DNA of 64,000 bases from Rhodosorus marinus (GCA_029953675.1 JAMWBK010000010.1:434001-498000); one strand, 5' to 3'; positions 1-12,900 are shown, counted from the stretch's first letter. Numbers and translations: made by a program. Notes: generated by a model not told the origin, from the sequence alone.

Positions 1-2
1 CC

Positions 3-692
3 TTTCAACTGCCTGACGCGGATGGAAAGGTGTGGTCCCTGGATGAGCTCGTTGAGCAAAACTCCGTACACCTGATCTTCCTTCGTCATCTGGTGAGCAG
101 TCTCGAGAAGCGTTTTTAGTTGTTTCGCTTGTGTTTTTAGGACTGTCATGCCCTGTTTTCGGGAATTTTGACGTTTTAGTTTCTTCGCCTATTTCTTGAA
201 CAGAGCTGACTGCCATGACAGCGGCATGTCCTTCGGATCTGGGAGCACAGGGAGCACTACGAAAAGGTGAATTTGAGGCCAATCTTGGTCTCCTTCGTGG
301 CATCGGGGAGAATTGGCTCGTACTTGGAGAGCATAAGCATTCGTTCAGACGCTTTCTTGATACTAATAGACAGGGCTCGAACTGTCTATGCTTCGTATGG
401 GATGGGAAGCTCGTTGGGCGGTTCTTGGTCCCCGCTCACGCTTGGCTGGTATGGTAGAGAGATTTTGCGCGGAAGGCTCCCTCAAAGGATCCAAGAAGAT
501 CCAAACCAGCTTGGAGGAGACTTTGTAATCAACCACCACGACAGGATAATGCTGCTTCACCACCCAAGCAGGACTCCCATCGATCGGCCGAGCGTTCACG
601 ACGTGCTCCTGTCAGTTGACCCACATCTTGATCTTGCAGGTCATGAATTAGGCGGATCAAGTGAAGATCCACCGGATGCATGTGCCTTGTAG
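3..692 (+). CDS. Peroxiredoxin-like 2 (AhpC/TSA-like) family protein, 5' truncated by window
   Basis: The gene enters from the left edge. The first visible exon (3-92) reads FQLPDADGKVWSLDEL and then LIFLRHL, the thioredoxin-fold strand that precedes the active site in PRXL2/FAM213 proteins. A GTGAGC donor follows, and the second exon probably starts at 222 after a CAG acceptor, which keeps frame. Exon 2 carries the family's distal features: an ILIDRARTVYASYG segment, then DPNQLGGDFVI, then HHPSRTPIDRPS near the end. Family members are thioredoxin-like oxidoreductases, some acting in prostaglandin or redox metabolism. In this model the usual CxxC after the RHLG strand is replaced by H-V-L-R, so the copy may be catalytically dead. 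The last 25 codons are unlike the family, and a 3' intron could have been missed. Confidence 0.6.
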
Positions 693-1241
693 ACCCTGAT
701 GAGTCTCAAAACCCCCGAACGGAGAGGAGAAAAACTACTACGGCCTCGTTGAGTTGAAGGTTTCATATGACGACACCGCACATGAAACCCAAGCGGGACA
801 GCGGAAGTCTGATCAAATCGTTCTATCATCGAAGCAGAATAGCACCAAAACTAACGAGATCCAAACAATGAAAGAAAGCAAGTTTCTCGTCATAATGCAT
901 CCTGTCCACACTCTCAAACACCAAGCCATGTACACCTGCTCAGCGAACCCCGAAAGATGGAACATTGGTCATATTGAGCCACATTGGCCCGAACGAGCTA
1001 GGGCCAAATGAGCCAATGTTCCAGTTTTTATTTTTTTTGTACCATTGGCCATGTGAAGATGTCCACCTTGGCCCCAATTATTCTAAGAACATTGGCCTAA
1101 GGTACTACCCAGTTTGGCCCGGGCCAGGGGACGGATGTTTCATGGTGGAAGGTGTCTGCTAAGGACCTGACGGAGAAGGACGGGGCGTATTTTGTATAAA
1201 GGAATTTACTATTTTTGGTCATGATTTGACGATTAAATAGG

Positions 1242-2075
1242 ATGAAGTTTGTGTTGTCCTATGGTAAAGAGCGATGGGACGTTGACCTTGCTGAAGGATC
1301 ATCTGTGGGTGATCTCCGGTCGTTGGCGGTGGAAAAATGTGGTTTGGCTGAGGGCGAGTTTTCGATGATCTGCAAAGGCAAACGACTTCTCGATTCTGGA
1401 GCGCTCCCTTCCGCAAACAGTAGGATCATGATACTGTCAAAGAAAGTGGGGAGTACTGCCGAAAAGCCCAAGACGGAGGCAAACACACAGACGTTGTCGG
1501 AGCTCCTGGAGGAGAAGAAGTCAGAGGAGTCGGGAGAGCGACAGGCTGCAGAAATTGCTCCGGAAGGTTTTCATGTGGCTCTAACAATGCCAAAGGCGAG
1601 AAAAATTTACGTAGTTTGCGAGTTGTCGGACTCCTATGGACATCTTCGCGACAGGGCTGGGAAGGAGCTAGGCGTCAACCCGGCAAGCTTGAAGCTAATT
1701 TGGAAAGGGCGGGCGAGGGGGGACACAGAGACTCTAACATCCACGGGAGTGTCAAGAACGGGCACTAAGATTCTCGTGCTTTTCAGTGAGGGCTACTATG
1801 ATCAGCAGGAACGAACCGTCACTGTCGAGCAGCTGAAGTCAGAAGCCGCCAAAGCCGTGCAGAGCTCTTCCGCACTCCTCCGACAGTTCTCAAAGCGCCT
1901 TGTCGACAAGGAGGAGCTGCTCATTAGAACCCATGAAATCGAAACAGATCTGGAACGGCTATCCGATAACCTCAAACACAGCGATCCGGCCACAGCGGCT
2001 CCCCATCAAGCCGAAATCGATGGGCTCATGAAGGAACTTGAGACCAACATAGATAAACTTAGACGCTCAAACTAA
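1242..2075 (+). CDS. Tandem ubiquitin-like plus BAG-like cochaperone
   Basis: Intronless, 277 residues. Residues 1-68 form a ubiquitin-like fold (MKFVLSYGKERWDVDL, then CKGKRLLDSGAL and a closing IMILSKKV strand). An acidic, glutamate-rich linker follows at about 75-110. A second ubiquitin-like segment (about 112-187) contains LIWKGRARGDTETL and ends KILVLFSEG. The last 85 residues are helical and charged (ALLRQFSKRLVDKEELLIRT, then ERLSDNLKHSD and LETNIDKLRR), resembling a BAG domain, which binds the Hsp70 ATPase lobe and promotes nucleotide exchange. BAG1-type proteins carry one ubiquitin-like domain before BAG; two are unusual. The role is inferred: linking Hsp70 to the proteasome. No targeting signal is visible. 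It stands apart from the convergent transporter gene that follows. Confidence 0.65.
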   Translation: MKFVLSYGKERWDVDLAEGSSVGDLRSLAVEKCGLAEGEFSMICKGKRLLDSGALPSANSRIMILSKKVGSTAEKPKTEANTQTLSELLEEKKSEESGERQAAEIAPEGFHVALTMPKARKIYVVCELSDSYGHLRDRAGKELGVNPASLKLIWKGRARGDTETLTSTGVSRTGTKILVLFSEGYYDQQERTVTVEQLKSEAAKAVQSSSALLRQFSKRLVDKEELLIRTHEIETDLERLSDNLKHSDPATAAPHQAEIDGLMKELETNIDKLRRSN

Positions 2076-2262
2076 TTAACGACAATCTTCTCAACTAGGA
2101 TTTTAATATAGGCAGGCATTGCCAGTACAGCACTGCGTTTACATCGCAGAACTGTCTCTGTTCGTTGGCCAACCACCAACAGATGACCTCTTTCTCAGTT
2201 CTCGTCCTATCGTTTCTTAGTAAGATATTAGTACGTTGCTAATAAAAGTTGAACATAGATAA

Positions 2263-4201
2263 TTAGAATACCCGCTCTCCAGTTCCGAGAGCATTGTAGA
2301 CGATCGTGCCGAGGGCATAGAAGCCAATGGCGAGGCCGAAAACGAGATCCCATGATCCTGTTCCTTCCAGGATGAATCCCGTAAGGGCAACTCCTATAAT
2401 TCCTGGTAAAGCGGCGAATGTATTGCTAATTCCCAACAAAATTCCGGAGTATTCGGGACCGATGTCTTGATGGTTGGCGTACACCCCGCTCTGCGAGAAG
2501 CTTCCAAGGCCAAGGGCCAGCGTCATGAACAGGACTCCGAGGATCGGGTCCGCGGTCCTTGCGGTTAGGCCGAGGAACACAGCTGGACCCATAAAGCCAA
2601 TTGTTTGCATTAGCTTACGTACTTTCGTCAGGGTCAGTCCGTTAGCATAAAGAAAGTCAGCGATGAAGCCTATTGGTGACAGGTTCGAAGGGCAGAAAAC
2701 GAGAACATAAAACGACGAGCAGAAACAGAGTGTCAGAATTCTCGCAGTCAGCACAAGGGAGGGGGTGACCGTCAATAGCACAACCCAAACCCTGCAGGAC
2801 AGCTTAGAAATACGACAAGGGTGTGCTTTGCTCTGGTAGCACGTACCTCCCGCGTTGGCGAAAGTGAACATGGAAAGCCATGGAAGAATAGACACGAAAG
2901 CGGATTTGCCAAAGTCAAAACCCAGCTCCAAGTTGAAGTAGGTTGGCAACCACGTCAGAAAGACGAAGTAGCCCCAAGTACAGCAGAAGTGAGCGACAAT
3001 TATAGCCCAAGTGTGCTTTGAGCTGAAAAGCTTCTTCCATGGAATGTCCGATAGCTTATTAAGCTTCTAGACGTTTGCAAAGTCAAACACAAAAGGGCGC
3101 TTTGAGCCTTGACACCACCTCGGGGTGAAAGGGGGCGCGATGTAGGCAATGCTCACCTTGTTTTCCTTCTTCGGAATGCGATCGAGGATGTACTTCCTCT
3201 CGCTCTCAGTAATCGTCTTTGATTCTTGCGGAGACGGAGATATGAAAATCTGCCACAAGCCATACCATCCTATTCCGATGAGTCCGAAAACGTAGAAAAC
3301 CGATGGCCAACCGAAACTTTGTATTAAAAATGGACACGTTAACAGTCCAATCACGGATCCCATGTACATTCCAGAATATATCAGAGACAAGGATCTTGAT
3401 CGTTCCTACACAGCGGAGCCATAATTTTGCGTCCACGCAACTTAGTCCTCTGTTCACGAATGAGTAAGAAATTCTGCAAGTGAACGGGACTTCTTACGTT
3501 TGGCGGTATCCATGTTGAGATAATCGAGTTCATTGCGGGCATTGCCACCCCCTCTCCGATACCAAGGAGGGCGCGTGCGAGAAGCAATATAGGGAGGGAC
3601 GCAGACGCTGCCATTGGAGTGATGAAAGTCATCAGACTCCAAGCTACGACACCGAAAGATAGGACCTTTTTTCCACCATATTTGTCTGCCAAGTATCCGC
3701 CAGGAATCTGTAACTCAAAGGCAAAAATCTGTTAATGCATGAATGTGATTCCTGTGCATGTAGCACTCTCCAGTAGCCACGTACCTGAGTGAGAATATAG
3801 CCCCAGAAGAATGCGCTTTGTATAATACCAACCGTGCCTTGACTCCATCCATAATACTCTCGCATGGGTAGGATCGCGACTGAAACATTGATACGGTCCA
3901 TGTTGCATATGATGAAGCTCAGAAATGTCAAGAAAACAACGCTCAGTCTCTCTGACAGTCCAGATGGTTTTTGCAACGATTTCGTGATCTCCATCTGCTC
4001 CTCTACCTCCGGGAACTGGACTTCACGCTCGAAGGAGTTGGATTCGTCTCGGTTCAGCTGATCATATGCGACGCATCGTCTCCATTTTCTCGAGAGGACT
4101 CTCCCCGATCCCGGGCATGTTCTGCACTGAGCGGCACCAGACCTCTCTCTCGCAAGCGCGGAACTGCCAAGCCCCGCGACTTGAAAGCCTATCACACCCA
4201 T
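2263..4201 (-). CDS. PHT4/SLC17-type anion (phosphate) transporter, probably plastid
   Basis: Five exons on the minus strand: 4201-3785, 3707-3498, 3405-3157, 3066-2847 and 2669-2263, all with GT-AG introns of 77-177 nt that keep frame. The protein is a major facilitator: the first membrane helix ends CNMDRINVSVAILPM, followed by GWSQGTVGIIQSAFFWGY, the A-loop GGYLADKYGGKKV, and GIGEGVAMPAMNSIISTW, all hallmarks of SLC17/PHT4 transporters. The second half contains WLPTYFNLELGFD and SGILLGISNTFAALPG. PHT4 proteins move inorganic phosphate or organic anions across plastid or Golgi membranes with H+ or Na+. The first 69 residues before MEITKSL are basic and serine-rich and could be a plastid transit peptide. 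If they are not translated, the start is near 3994. Substrate cannot be read from the sequence. Confidence 0.85.
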
Positions 4202-7200
4202 CTCTGTTCACCGCGATTGGACAAAACAAAACCGGAACAGTATGCTTTCAATCTCAACTCTACAACCTCTGAGGAGCTAGCAAACTGGTCAGTAGCTCTA
4301 CCACCAAGTTAAGTTTCCTCTTCTGTACCAAACCAAGCCCGGAAAGTACTCCAGCGTGCTCCAGCCCGCTCCCACCTTTCAGATCAGCAACCAATGCGCC
4401 GTCCCACGACAAGATATACAACACTGCCAGCCACCGATCGCCAGGAGCGCGATCCCGAAAACTTGCTACGTGCAGAGGGCTGGCTTCTTGACTTTCCCTA
4501 ATCAGCCACTTACAGATCTTCAAAGCAGAATCGAACCCTAAAACCGAAAAACACCGCCGCCTCCCCGTCCCGAGACCCTCTACCAACTACTTGCGTTTAC
4601 AGTCCACAAACACTTCGTATCAATACCCGCATCCCCTAGATCTTCCCTTACAGCTTATCCTACCTCTTCCTTTCCTCCTCCCTCCCCCTCCCTTTCCTAC
4701 CCGTCCAACCCCCGAAAACCTTCCTCCTCCTCCGTTTGATGCCCATTCCAAAATGGCATCAAAAATTTGCATTTCAGTCTACTTGTTGATCAACCATCAG
4801 AGAAATCGAAATCGATGACAAGAAACTCCTCTTCAGTACGAAATATTTAAAATTTTATGAAATAAACAAAAATAGGGCATTCCGCCTCTGTTGGGCCCTC
4901 GCAAAAAAACATGCCGGCGTCCAATGGGTTATCCCATAGACCATAAAACTTCTTCCAAAATATCCTTTTCTGAATACGATCGGGGCCAATCCTATTCCGA
5001 TGTAAGATGTAATATCGTAATTATAAGTAAATAAGGGTAAAATTGATACAGCGGTGTATTTGTTTGTAAGAATGGCTCTATTTCCTGCGTCCGTTTCCCC
5101 GCTTTTTGCCTGGGACGCCGTATCGTATTTATTGGTATTGATGGATATCGTCACTTATTTTCATGAAAATTTGATATTGGAAATGGTTCTTGTATTCGCG
5201 AAATGCCCTGATTTGTTTCCAAATTTCAGTAATGCGAGGGCGTGTGGGTTTGTTCACGAAATGGTGTCGCGATGAGGGATGCTAAATATCGCAGGCTGGT
5301 GAAAGCTCGCACGGAGTTGGATGAAACTTTTTTTTCGAGTTCAGTCAGGACTCGGGTGAATTTCTCCGGGTCTCTATGGATGGCCAGCAGCAGTCATGAA
5401 CGCAAATCTGTGTCCCAGGGGGGGGCGGGGTGTGTGTGTGTGTGTGTGTGGGAGGCTTGGGCCCGTTAGGTACATCCGCAAGTTCGCTCCGTCTAGACTG
5501 AATGTTCAGGTGAATAGTTGTCCTCCGGATCGAACACATGGAGTAGACTAATGAATGTTACCATACTGCTAGGCGCCCGAAGTCCGCGGCATTCGGTATC
5601 GTAGAGTGCTGTCTGCAAATGTAGGTCAGTCTCTCGGAGAAAGAAGTTCTTTCTTCTGCGATCGAAACCTTCGGACGAACAGGCCGGGTAACGCAGGAAT
5701 TTCCTTGCAAACGATGCAGCCATATGCTGACCAAGATCGCCGAGCTGAGCAACGTGCGCGCAGAGATAAAGAGGACGCTTTGGTAAGGTATTCTTGCGTT
5801 TGTAGCTCTGCGGGTGGATCAGTTCCGACCAGCCGCTTGTTCGGTATTTCTTCTCCTTGTAGCTAGAGACCCCCGGGAGCGGGATCAAGTCCTACCCTTT
5901 CAGTCTATATGGATCGAAGCCGTTCTTTTCTACAGAAACCACAAACCTGAGAGGAAGAAGGCCAAGCTAAACCGAGAGAGCGGGCCTCTAATACTTCAGG
6001 CATTGGAATGCTTCACATGCCAGAGAAGCCCCTGCTAGCGTTGCGCTGCATTAGACAGCTGCCCAGTACGGTTACACTCAGTCATTGATAGTCAGTCACG
6101 ACGGACAAATTGACTGACCCGATAGTTTTCTGGCTCATATCGAAAGTCGGACTAGTGCGTCTTGGAAGGTACTCACATGTTTGGCTCTCTCGGAGCAAAC
6201 TTGTGTATCATAGTGATACGAATAGGGCTAGAACTGGGACACTCATCACACTCAGTTTTCTGAGCTGGTGATCGTTGGGGGGAAGTGGATCTGGGAGTTG
6301 GGTGATGTACGACGTTCAAGAGTGACGCTCGAACACTTTAAAATAGCGGGAGAAGGGAGCGCAGTAGGTAAGGAGTTGTCGTTGCCGAGACACAGCAACT
6401 CTAAGAAACGCGGGGCACTCCCACCGTTGCCATGAGTACGTAGGTCGATTTTTTCAGATGCGTAGAGGGGGGGGAAGTGGCCCCATAAAGAAGCCAGGGT
6501 GTTAAGGAGAGCCAACGCCCACCGTACGGGACACATTCCTACTCTAGCCGCTGCCCCGTTTCCAGTCGCGGGAGAGAATCTTCTCCTTTCTATAAAAGCA
6601 TCACGTGCCTACCTAGAAAGTTGTCGACAGCAAGCGCCAGATGCCCCCTTCTCCAAGAACGCTCTAGCTTGTCCATCTCCCTTGACCTCAGCGACTATAC
6701 GTACTTTGATCACGCCACTACATTCCTTCCGTGCGCCACGGTATTTTTCACGTGGGCAAGTCCTGACCGGAGGAATCATAGATGCCTGCCACCAGCACCT
6801 TCCAGCAACCACCACCAACCGTGATGATGAATATTTCAGTCTGTCCTATGAAACCTCCCAGGCTATCCCTCACCTTGAACTGGAGCTCAAAGATATCCCT
6901 AGATGCACGGTCGTAACCACAGCATGAGCGATAAGATTCCTTTCGGCTCACGCGAAAAGGAAGAACTAATGAGGGTGAGCTTCTCCTACGCCAGAGAACA
7001 GGGAAGTCAAACGTGCGTGGATACTTCTGATTTACTGGAAAACGCGTATCACCCCGGGATTGGGGTGATACCTAAGGACTCCGAAAGGGGGATGGTCCTA
7101 GTCATAGTTCTTCCGGTTCTTAACTTCTGGTCAATTTCGGGGCGCACCATATTAGAGAAAAAAAGATCCGTGCAAAAAAAAAAATAAACATATTTTCATC

Positions 7201-9418
7201 TGTTTGCCTTTTATTAGCATGGAGAAGGCACGGCATAATTCACAGCATACACGGCACCACCCTTCCCCATTTTCCCTCTGCCTTCTCCACCTAACCCAAA
7301 TAAAGGACGAAATGACGAAGGCTTAAGGAAATAAAAAGTTTCTACCTTGCAGCAAACCGTGGCAAACGCGCACATTTTCTGCACCCCCAAGAAATTGGGA
7401 AAACTTCCTTACAAAAATGCAGTCCCAAAAGCCAAGTATTTTGTTTTTTTGAAAATATTTGGTACGAGGACGAAGAAAAGAAAATGATAGGATTACGAAA
7501 AACAAGCAAAAAAAGGCGAAGACCCGAAAACGCTGCTCTGCCAGGTTTTTTCTCGTATTCACCATAAACTTTACTTAAAAATACAAGGCTTCTTTGATGC
7601 GAACGAATGGTTTAATCGGAGGCTGAAAAAATGAACGTCGAGGGGAAAAAAAGACTAAGTGCGGCGAAGAACTCGCGCGAATGCAACGAAAGCCCTAGAA
7701 CAATCGAATACAAGAATAGTTTAGAACTAAAGTCCACAGGACTCTAAGGTTCACTTGAGGAAAGGGAGAATCGTCAAGGGAGAAGGTGTTTCTTTGAAAT
7801 ACGCAGATTTTGTTTCTAATTACAAAATAGTTTTGACCAATAATTAATAGCTTACATATGCTAATGGCCAATGAAGAATAACATACATCTCATACGAAAA
7901 ATCATTATGTATTTCAAGATATTTCAGAATAGCGGGATGGCTTTTCAACCTCTGCGCGGCCGTCTATTTTTTATAATATTGTTTTACAAAATATTGGGTT
8001 CTAATATAAGACTAAACCCACAAAGGTAAAAACAACGTAGTGAAATATTCACTTCGTCGCAGTGGAGCTGCAGCTGCCACAGTTCACCACCATTCTCCAC
8101 CCCCCCCCTCCCTCTGGGCCACGCTTTAAAGCGTGGCTCCAAAAAATGTACATGGCGCATCTGAATTTCTCGAAGCAAAGAAAAAAATAAGAAATTGCGG
8201 AACAATAAATGCTATCTGAGTTTAGGACGCGAATTTTGGTTGTGCGGGATCGAACCGGGACGACTCGCGCTCCCGCTGCTTTAGGGGGGTGGGGACGCCC
8301 CTTTCTTGTAGTTCCACAACAAAACGTGAATATACGAAACTTGCTGAACTTTTTTGTCTAACGGACGTCAGTTTTGCCTACATTGATTGGATGTATTTGT
8401 CTATTTAGACGCGTGTACAATTATAATTAGTTATTGACACTATCTTAGTCCTTCTACTTGTAGATTTCACTTTTATGTTGAAAAGGTTTGAGAAATTCAT
8501 GGTCTGTTCCGTCTGACAGGACGGGCCCTCGTTTGTGAGCTAAATTGACTAGAACGCACATTTCGTGAATGCGTGTGTTCCCTCAGATTCGTTTCCGTTG
8601 ACTGCGAACTGACTGGAGAGGGCTTTTGCGCTCTCAAAAGGCAAGGCGCACTTGATTACCTCTTCCTTCTGCGCTCCTTAGCAGGTTGAAAAGCTGCAAA
8701 TTCGACACCCGGTTTGTGTCGGTTGGGTATTTTGATCTTCTTTCGTAGGTCACGAAGGGACCAAGCTCGACTCTTAGCAGATCTGGACCAGCCACACTAT
8801 CTTCCTACTAGTGTGTAGTAGTTTCCTCTATCAACGTGCTAGTCATGTATCAACGGAGAAAAGGAGGTTGCCGAATCAAAGCAGATTGTGCTGATTCATC
8901 TCTCGAGAGACCTGGACGGATGCCCTCATTCGCAATGAGGGACTCTACGGCCGGGAGCTCACACGACAGTTGTAGGCATGTATATATCGTTTTACCATCT
9001 CGACTAAATCCCTTCGAATCTGCAAGAGTAATCCACCCAGACATTGATCAAGCCAGACAAGGTTCTTCTCTACATACGCGTCTACAATACAAAACTTTCA
9101 AAATGATACATAGCCCCATCCGTCCCCTTCGCTTCAAAGGAACTTAGGGTGCAATTTGACAATAATACAGTTAATCAATGTTTGCTACGCAAACTCTCGT
9201 ACGCTTCTCGTCGCTCGAGAACAAAGAGAACATGTCGCTAGTTGAGTCCAATATGCCGCAACTTTCCTGAGCGATCGAAATCAGGACATCTCTGCGAATT
9301 ACCGTGCGCGGAAAGAAGAGTACTTCCGGGAAAAAAACAAAAAAGCCTACGATCGCCACGCCTCATGTCCTCGGCGTCGCTTCCGTAGCCAATTAAAAGT
9401 ACTAAGATAAACAGATTT
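4202..9418. other. Long gene-poor, AT-rich interval
   Basis: About 5.2 kb with no recognisable gene. It holds a GT microsatellite near 5433-5450, homopolymer runs, a perfect 10-bp hairpin at 7046-7071, and AT-rich DNA from 7100 to 8600. A weak spliced small-ORF candidate lies at 5714-5782 joined to an exon from 5863 (GTAAGG donor, TAG acceptor), encoding a short basic peptide beginning MQPYADQDRRAEQ. An antisense frame is open across the same place, so I do not call it as a gene. The part just above 4201 should contain the transporter promoter. Confidence 0.5.
7046..7071. other. Perfect 10-bp hairpin
   Basis: GTATCACCCC at 7046-7055 is the exact reverse complement of GGGGTGATAC at 7062-7071, with a six-base loop. 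A second imperfect hairpin follows directly (CTAAGGAC paired with GTCCTAG). The two together could belong to a small structured RNA, but no known RNA family is recognised. Confidence 0.5.
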
Positions 9419-9967
9419 TCACGAAAACTGGAACTCATCGATGAAATCATCCAGTCTGGACGACGAAGGCCACGACATCTGGTCTTCGGCTCCGTAACTC
9501 CCGAACGGAATGTCAATAAGCATAGACATACTTGACTCGTAGTCTCCAACTTCCAGCATAGCATTTTGCAACTTCACTTGCGGCTCCGGATAATCTTCTA
9601 ACGAAAGCTCTTCCACAGCAACTCCTGTCGAGAGCGGTTCTTCTATCTTTTCAATCTTTTCAATCTTTTCAGCTAGTGCAATCTTCTCTTCTCTCTTCAC
9701 TGCTGCATTTCTCTTGCTCTTGGTCTTGACATCCTTCTTCTTGTTAACGTCCGCCTCAGCGTTGACAGCGGTTGAATGATATCTCAAGTGATTCGTCAAA
9801 GAGGATCTCCACTTGAAATTAAGACCACAGTCGCAGACATAAGGTCTCTCTCCCGTGTGTTGCCTCATGTGACTCTGCATGTTGTACTTCTTGTTGAAGA
9901 CTCGATTGCAACCCTTCATGCTGCACTCCCATATTCTCTCACCGTTCTCTCCTCGTTTCGCCTGCAT
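9419..9967 (-). CDS. Two-finger C2H2 zinc-finger protein
   Basis: Intronless, 182 residues. Two adjacent C2H2 fingers lie at residues 14-38 (C-x4-C...H-x3-H in ECSMKGCNRVFNKKYNMQSH) and about 44-66, joined by the classical linker HTGERPY. The second finger has the short spacing CDCG. A lysine-rich stretch (NKKKDVKTKSKRN) that could be a nuclear localisation signal follows, then a repeat of EKIEKIEKIEE and an acidic C-terminal half, as in many small transcription factors. Two tandem fingers could contact about six bases of DNA. No target gene is implied by the context, since this is the only recognisable gene between 4.2 and 17 kb. The ATG at 9967 is the first in frame. Confidence 0.8.
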   Translation of the reverse strand: MQAKRGENGERIWECSMKGCNRVFNKKYNMQSHMRQHTGERPYVCDCGLNFKWRSSLTNHLRYHSTAVNAEADVNKKKDVKTKSKRNAAVKREEKIALAEKIEKIEKIEEPLSTGVAVEELSLEDYPEPQVKLQNAMLEVGDYESSMSMLIDIPFGSYGAEDQMSWPSSSRLDDFIDEFQFS

Positions 9968-12900
9968 TCTTACTTTCTCAAGACCCTCAGATATTCAAGA
10001 TGTCCCTTCTTCCCTCCCGAGCACAATTTTCTCTACCTCTCCTGAGATTCTCACCTTCTTCAAACGATAACCAGAACGCCTTTCTATTCCTCTCCGTACA
10101 AAGATGCCAATGCAGACTCTTTCACAGCATGTACGGATTATATGCTCACTTCCGAACAAAAGTTGATCGGAACTCCTGCCTACACATACGCTAAAGAAGC
10201 ACGAACTTATACTGAAATGATGAACGGCAACTCTCTCCCCCACACCTTATGTAACCTAGGTGAGACTGTAATAAAAATCGCTTGTAGCCGGAAACACCGG
10301 CACGATATGAGAAACTCTTTCCAATTGCTTCCCACACAAATACGTTTCCTGCGACAAGCACTCGCCCACACACGTAAATACCTTCAAAAATTAAGCGATT
10401 TCAAAATATAAATAAGACTTCGAAATAATTTACACGTTTTTAAAAAAGTCCCAGAAAACAATTCTCCGACCAGCCACTGCCCCCCCCCCCACCCTGCGCT
10501 CCTAACTTACCCCACCCCCCCTTCCAAACCTATCCGTCCCTTCTTTTTCCAACCCTCACCTACACTTGCCACCCTCTACCCCCTCCCCCACCCCTCCAAC
10601 CTCCCCTGACTATAGCTATAATCCCAAAAGGCGAAAAGCTAACTTTTTTGATCTATACCCAATCAACGATATTTATTCTCCCCGTAAACGAGATGCGGCA
10701 AGAAACAGAAAAATCCCGGGGGTTAGACGGGTGTTTAGAAACGATAGGTAATGGGTGAGGGGGGGTACTAGCAAGAGGTCTCTAGAAAAAGCAAAAATGT
10801 CAAACCAGATTCACCTCGCTGGAGTTATAAAACAAGAAGAGCAAAAAAAAAATGAAAAGCTGCCTTCTCGCGCCCGAATTTTTCCCTGTGTCTTCTTGGA
10901 CTCTAGTCAACTCCGTCCTGGATCTATTGTTTTTTCTTTAATGATTTGGGGAAAACTCCCCACAAGAAGGTGACTCCCGGCCCAACCCCCTTCCTTTGCC
11001 TTCCAAAACATTAATCACAACGGGTTCCATAACAACTAGAATCTTGCAATACGATTTCGCTCCGAGAAAACTGGCAAGGAGCGTCTTTCCTTTGTGGACC
11101 GCCACACAGGAAAAAATAGGGTTGAATTTTTCCTCTGTTGATAATATTATTCTATTATTCTACATTGATAAGCGAATCAGGTAGACGAAATTCTTCTGCT
11201 GATACTTTTTTATATGTGAAAAGAATCAAATCGTCTCCATTCAGGGTTGTTTTTTTAGTTTTTAAGATTTGCTTGGCACGGGAAAAATACGAAAACCCAA
11301 TCCATTTCGGCATCATCCTCCGTTTTTTGTACATGCTGGAAAAACCAGGGTGCCTGTCCAAATAGACATCGAAATCGTCGACACGCACGACCATGAATCG
11401 CCAAAAGAATTTTCTACTGCCGAGGGATTTGCGTGATTTCGTATATGACGGTAGTTTTTTTACTTCTGGAGAATATTATCTCATTCCTACCATTAGGAAA
11501 GAGGGATATGGGATTTTTTTGTGATTGATTGGCGGTCTTGGAGGTAGCCGTTGACCTTTTGCATTTTGCTAGTTGAGGCGACAACACGAAAAGGGTGTTA
11601 AAAAAGTCTGCGCACGGCTACTAGGGTGAAGGTATATACCAAACGACATGCTCACCAGAGTCGGATCTCCAAGGTAAAAGATCGAGGCAAAAGAAAAGGT
11701 CGATAAGGGGGGGTTATCTCCGAGTTTGCAATAGAATAGTATAATTTAGCTGACAAATCTAGAGCCCTTGGATGACCATTGCCCTTTTCGATTTCAAGCA
11801 ACCGAGCGATCATTAAGTTCTCCCCTGTCTGACCTTTCTATTCATTTTATTTTTATTTTTTCCATTTTGGGGCTGAATTGTAGCCAACCAGACGCGTTTT
11901 TCATTAAAATATGAAAACAATTTAAGAGGTTGCCCCAAAACAAAAGAAAAAAGGCTTTGAAAACGAATCCAAGGAGACTACTCGGCATCGATTCGCTAGG
12001 TCTGGACATCAACTAACCAAGCGTTTGCTCACGACGAGATTTTACGACTTGTTAAAGATAAAACTAGAAAAAAGGGGGCGATCCTTTACTCATATACGGA
12101 TGCCATCAAATATATATATTTTAAAAAAATATCTGTTGAAATTGGTCCCCGCATGAGGCATCAACCGAGATAAGAAATATCTTCAATGCAAGCAATTTGT
12201 AGGCGATCTAGATATCAGTTCTTATATGGAAGCGAGGTTGTATCCACAAATTTCTACAGTAATATATATATGTCCGGAAAAGAGCCAATTGGCACATCTC
12301 GCTTCACCTGTTGTGCCAGGCTTTTTTACCCTTCAGGCCTTGGGGATACAAATGTTGCTGTTGCACCAGACCTGCTTTTCAACCGGAACGAATGCGCAAC
12401 TGTTTCTTGCCTTCACTAAGATATTCCTTGACAACAAACGATGCTCGATGTGACCCCCCCCCCCCGGGGAGAATTGAGAAAAACAAGTGCAAATCAAAGT
12501 TTATGGTCCACACGGAACCCCCCACCCCCAACCACTTCTGAATCATTTTTTCTTTTGTTTTCTTACGCGGGCCAGTGGATGATGAATTTCACAGTAAGAT
12601 AAGCTATTTTTTCGAATAAAAGCAATTTTGATAGCCAATTGATAACTTCTGTTTCCAGCATCTGGAATTTATTCTGTAAAACTGGTTCTGCAGGCAGTCA
12701 ACCGCACTCGCCTCAGTGGAGCGCAAACTCGCCAACTTTAGGTTTTTCTAATACGAAAAAAAAGGAAATTGACTTTTACTAGATGCTGTTGTGTTTTTAT
12801 TGGTTTAGAGGTTTCCAATGGATTTTGAAATTTATCCTTTTCGTCCCCCTTCCGCAATTCACTAGCCCTTGAATTCCTTTAGAATTTAAAGGCAATTGCT

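Noticed and set aside
5493-5888. Minus-strand open frame of 131 codons
   Set aside because: No domain, and a plus-strand frame with a splice-like donor overlaps it.
8235-8300. Possible tRNA on the minus strand (GGTTCGATCC)
   Set aside because: The T-loop-like string is there, but the T-stem pairs only three bases and no anticodon or D arm fits.
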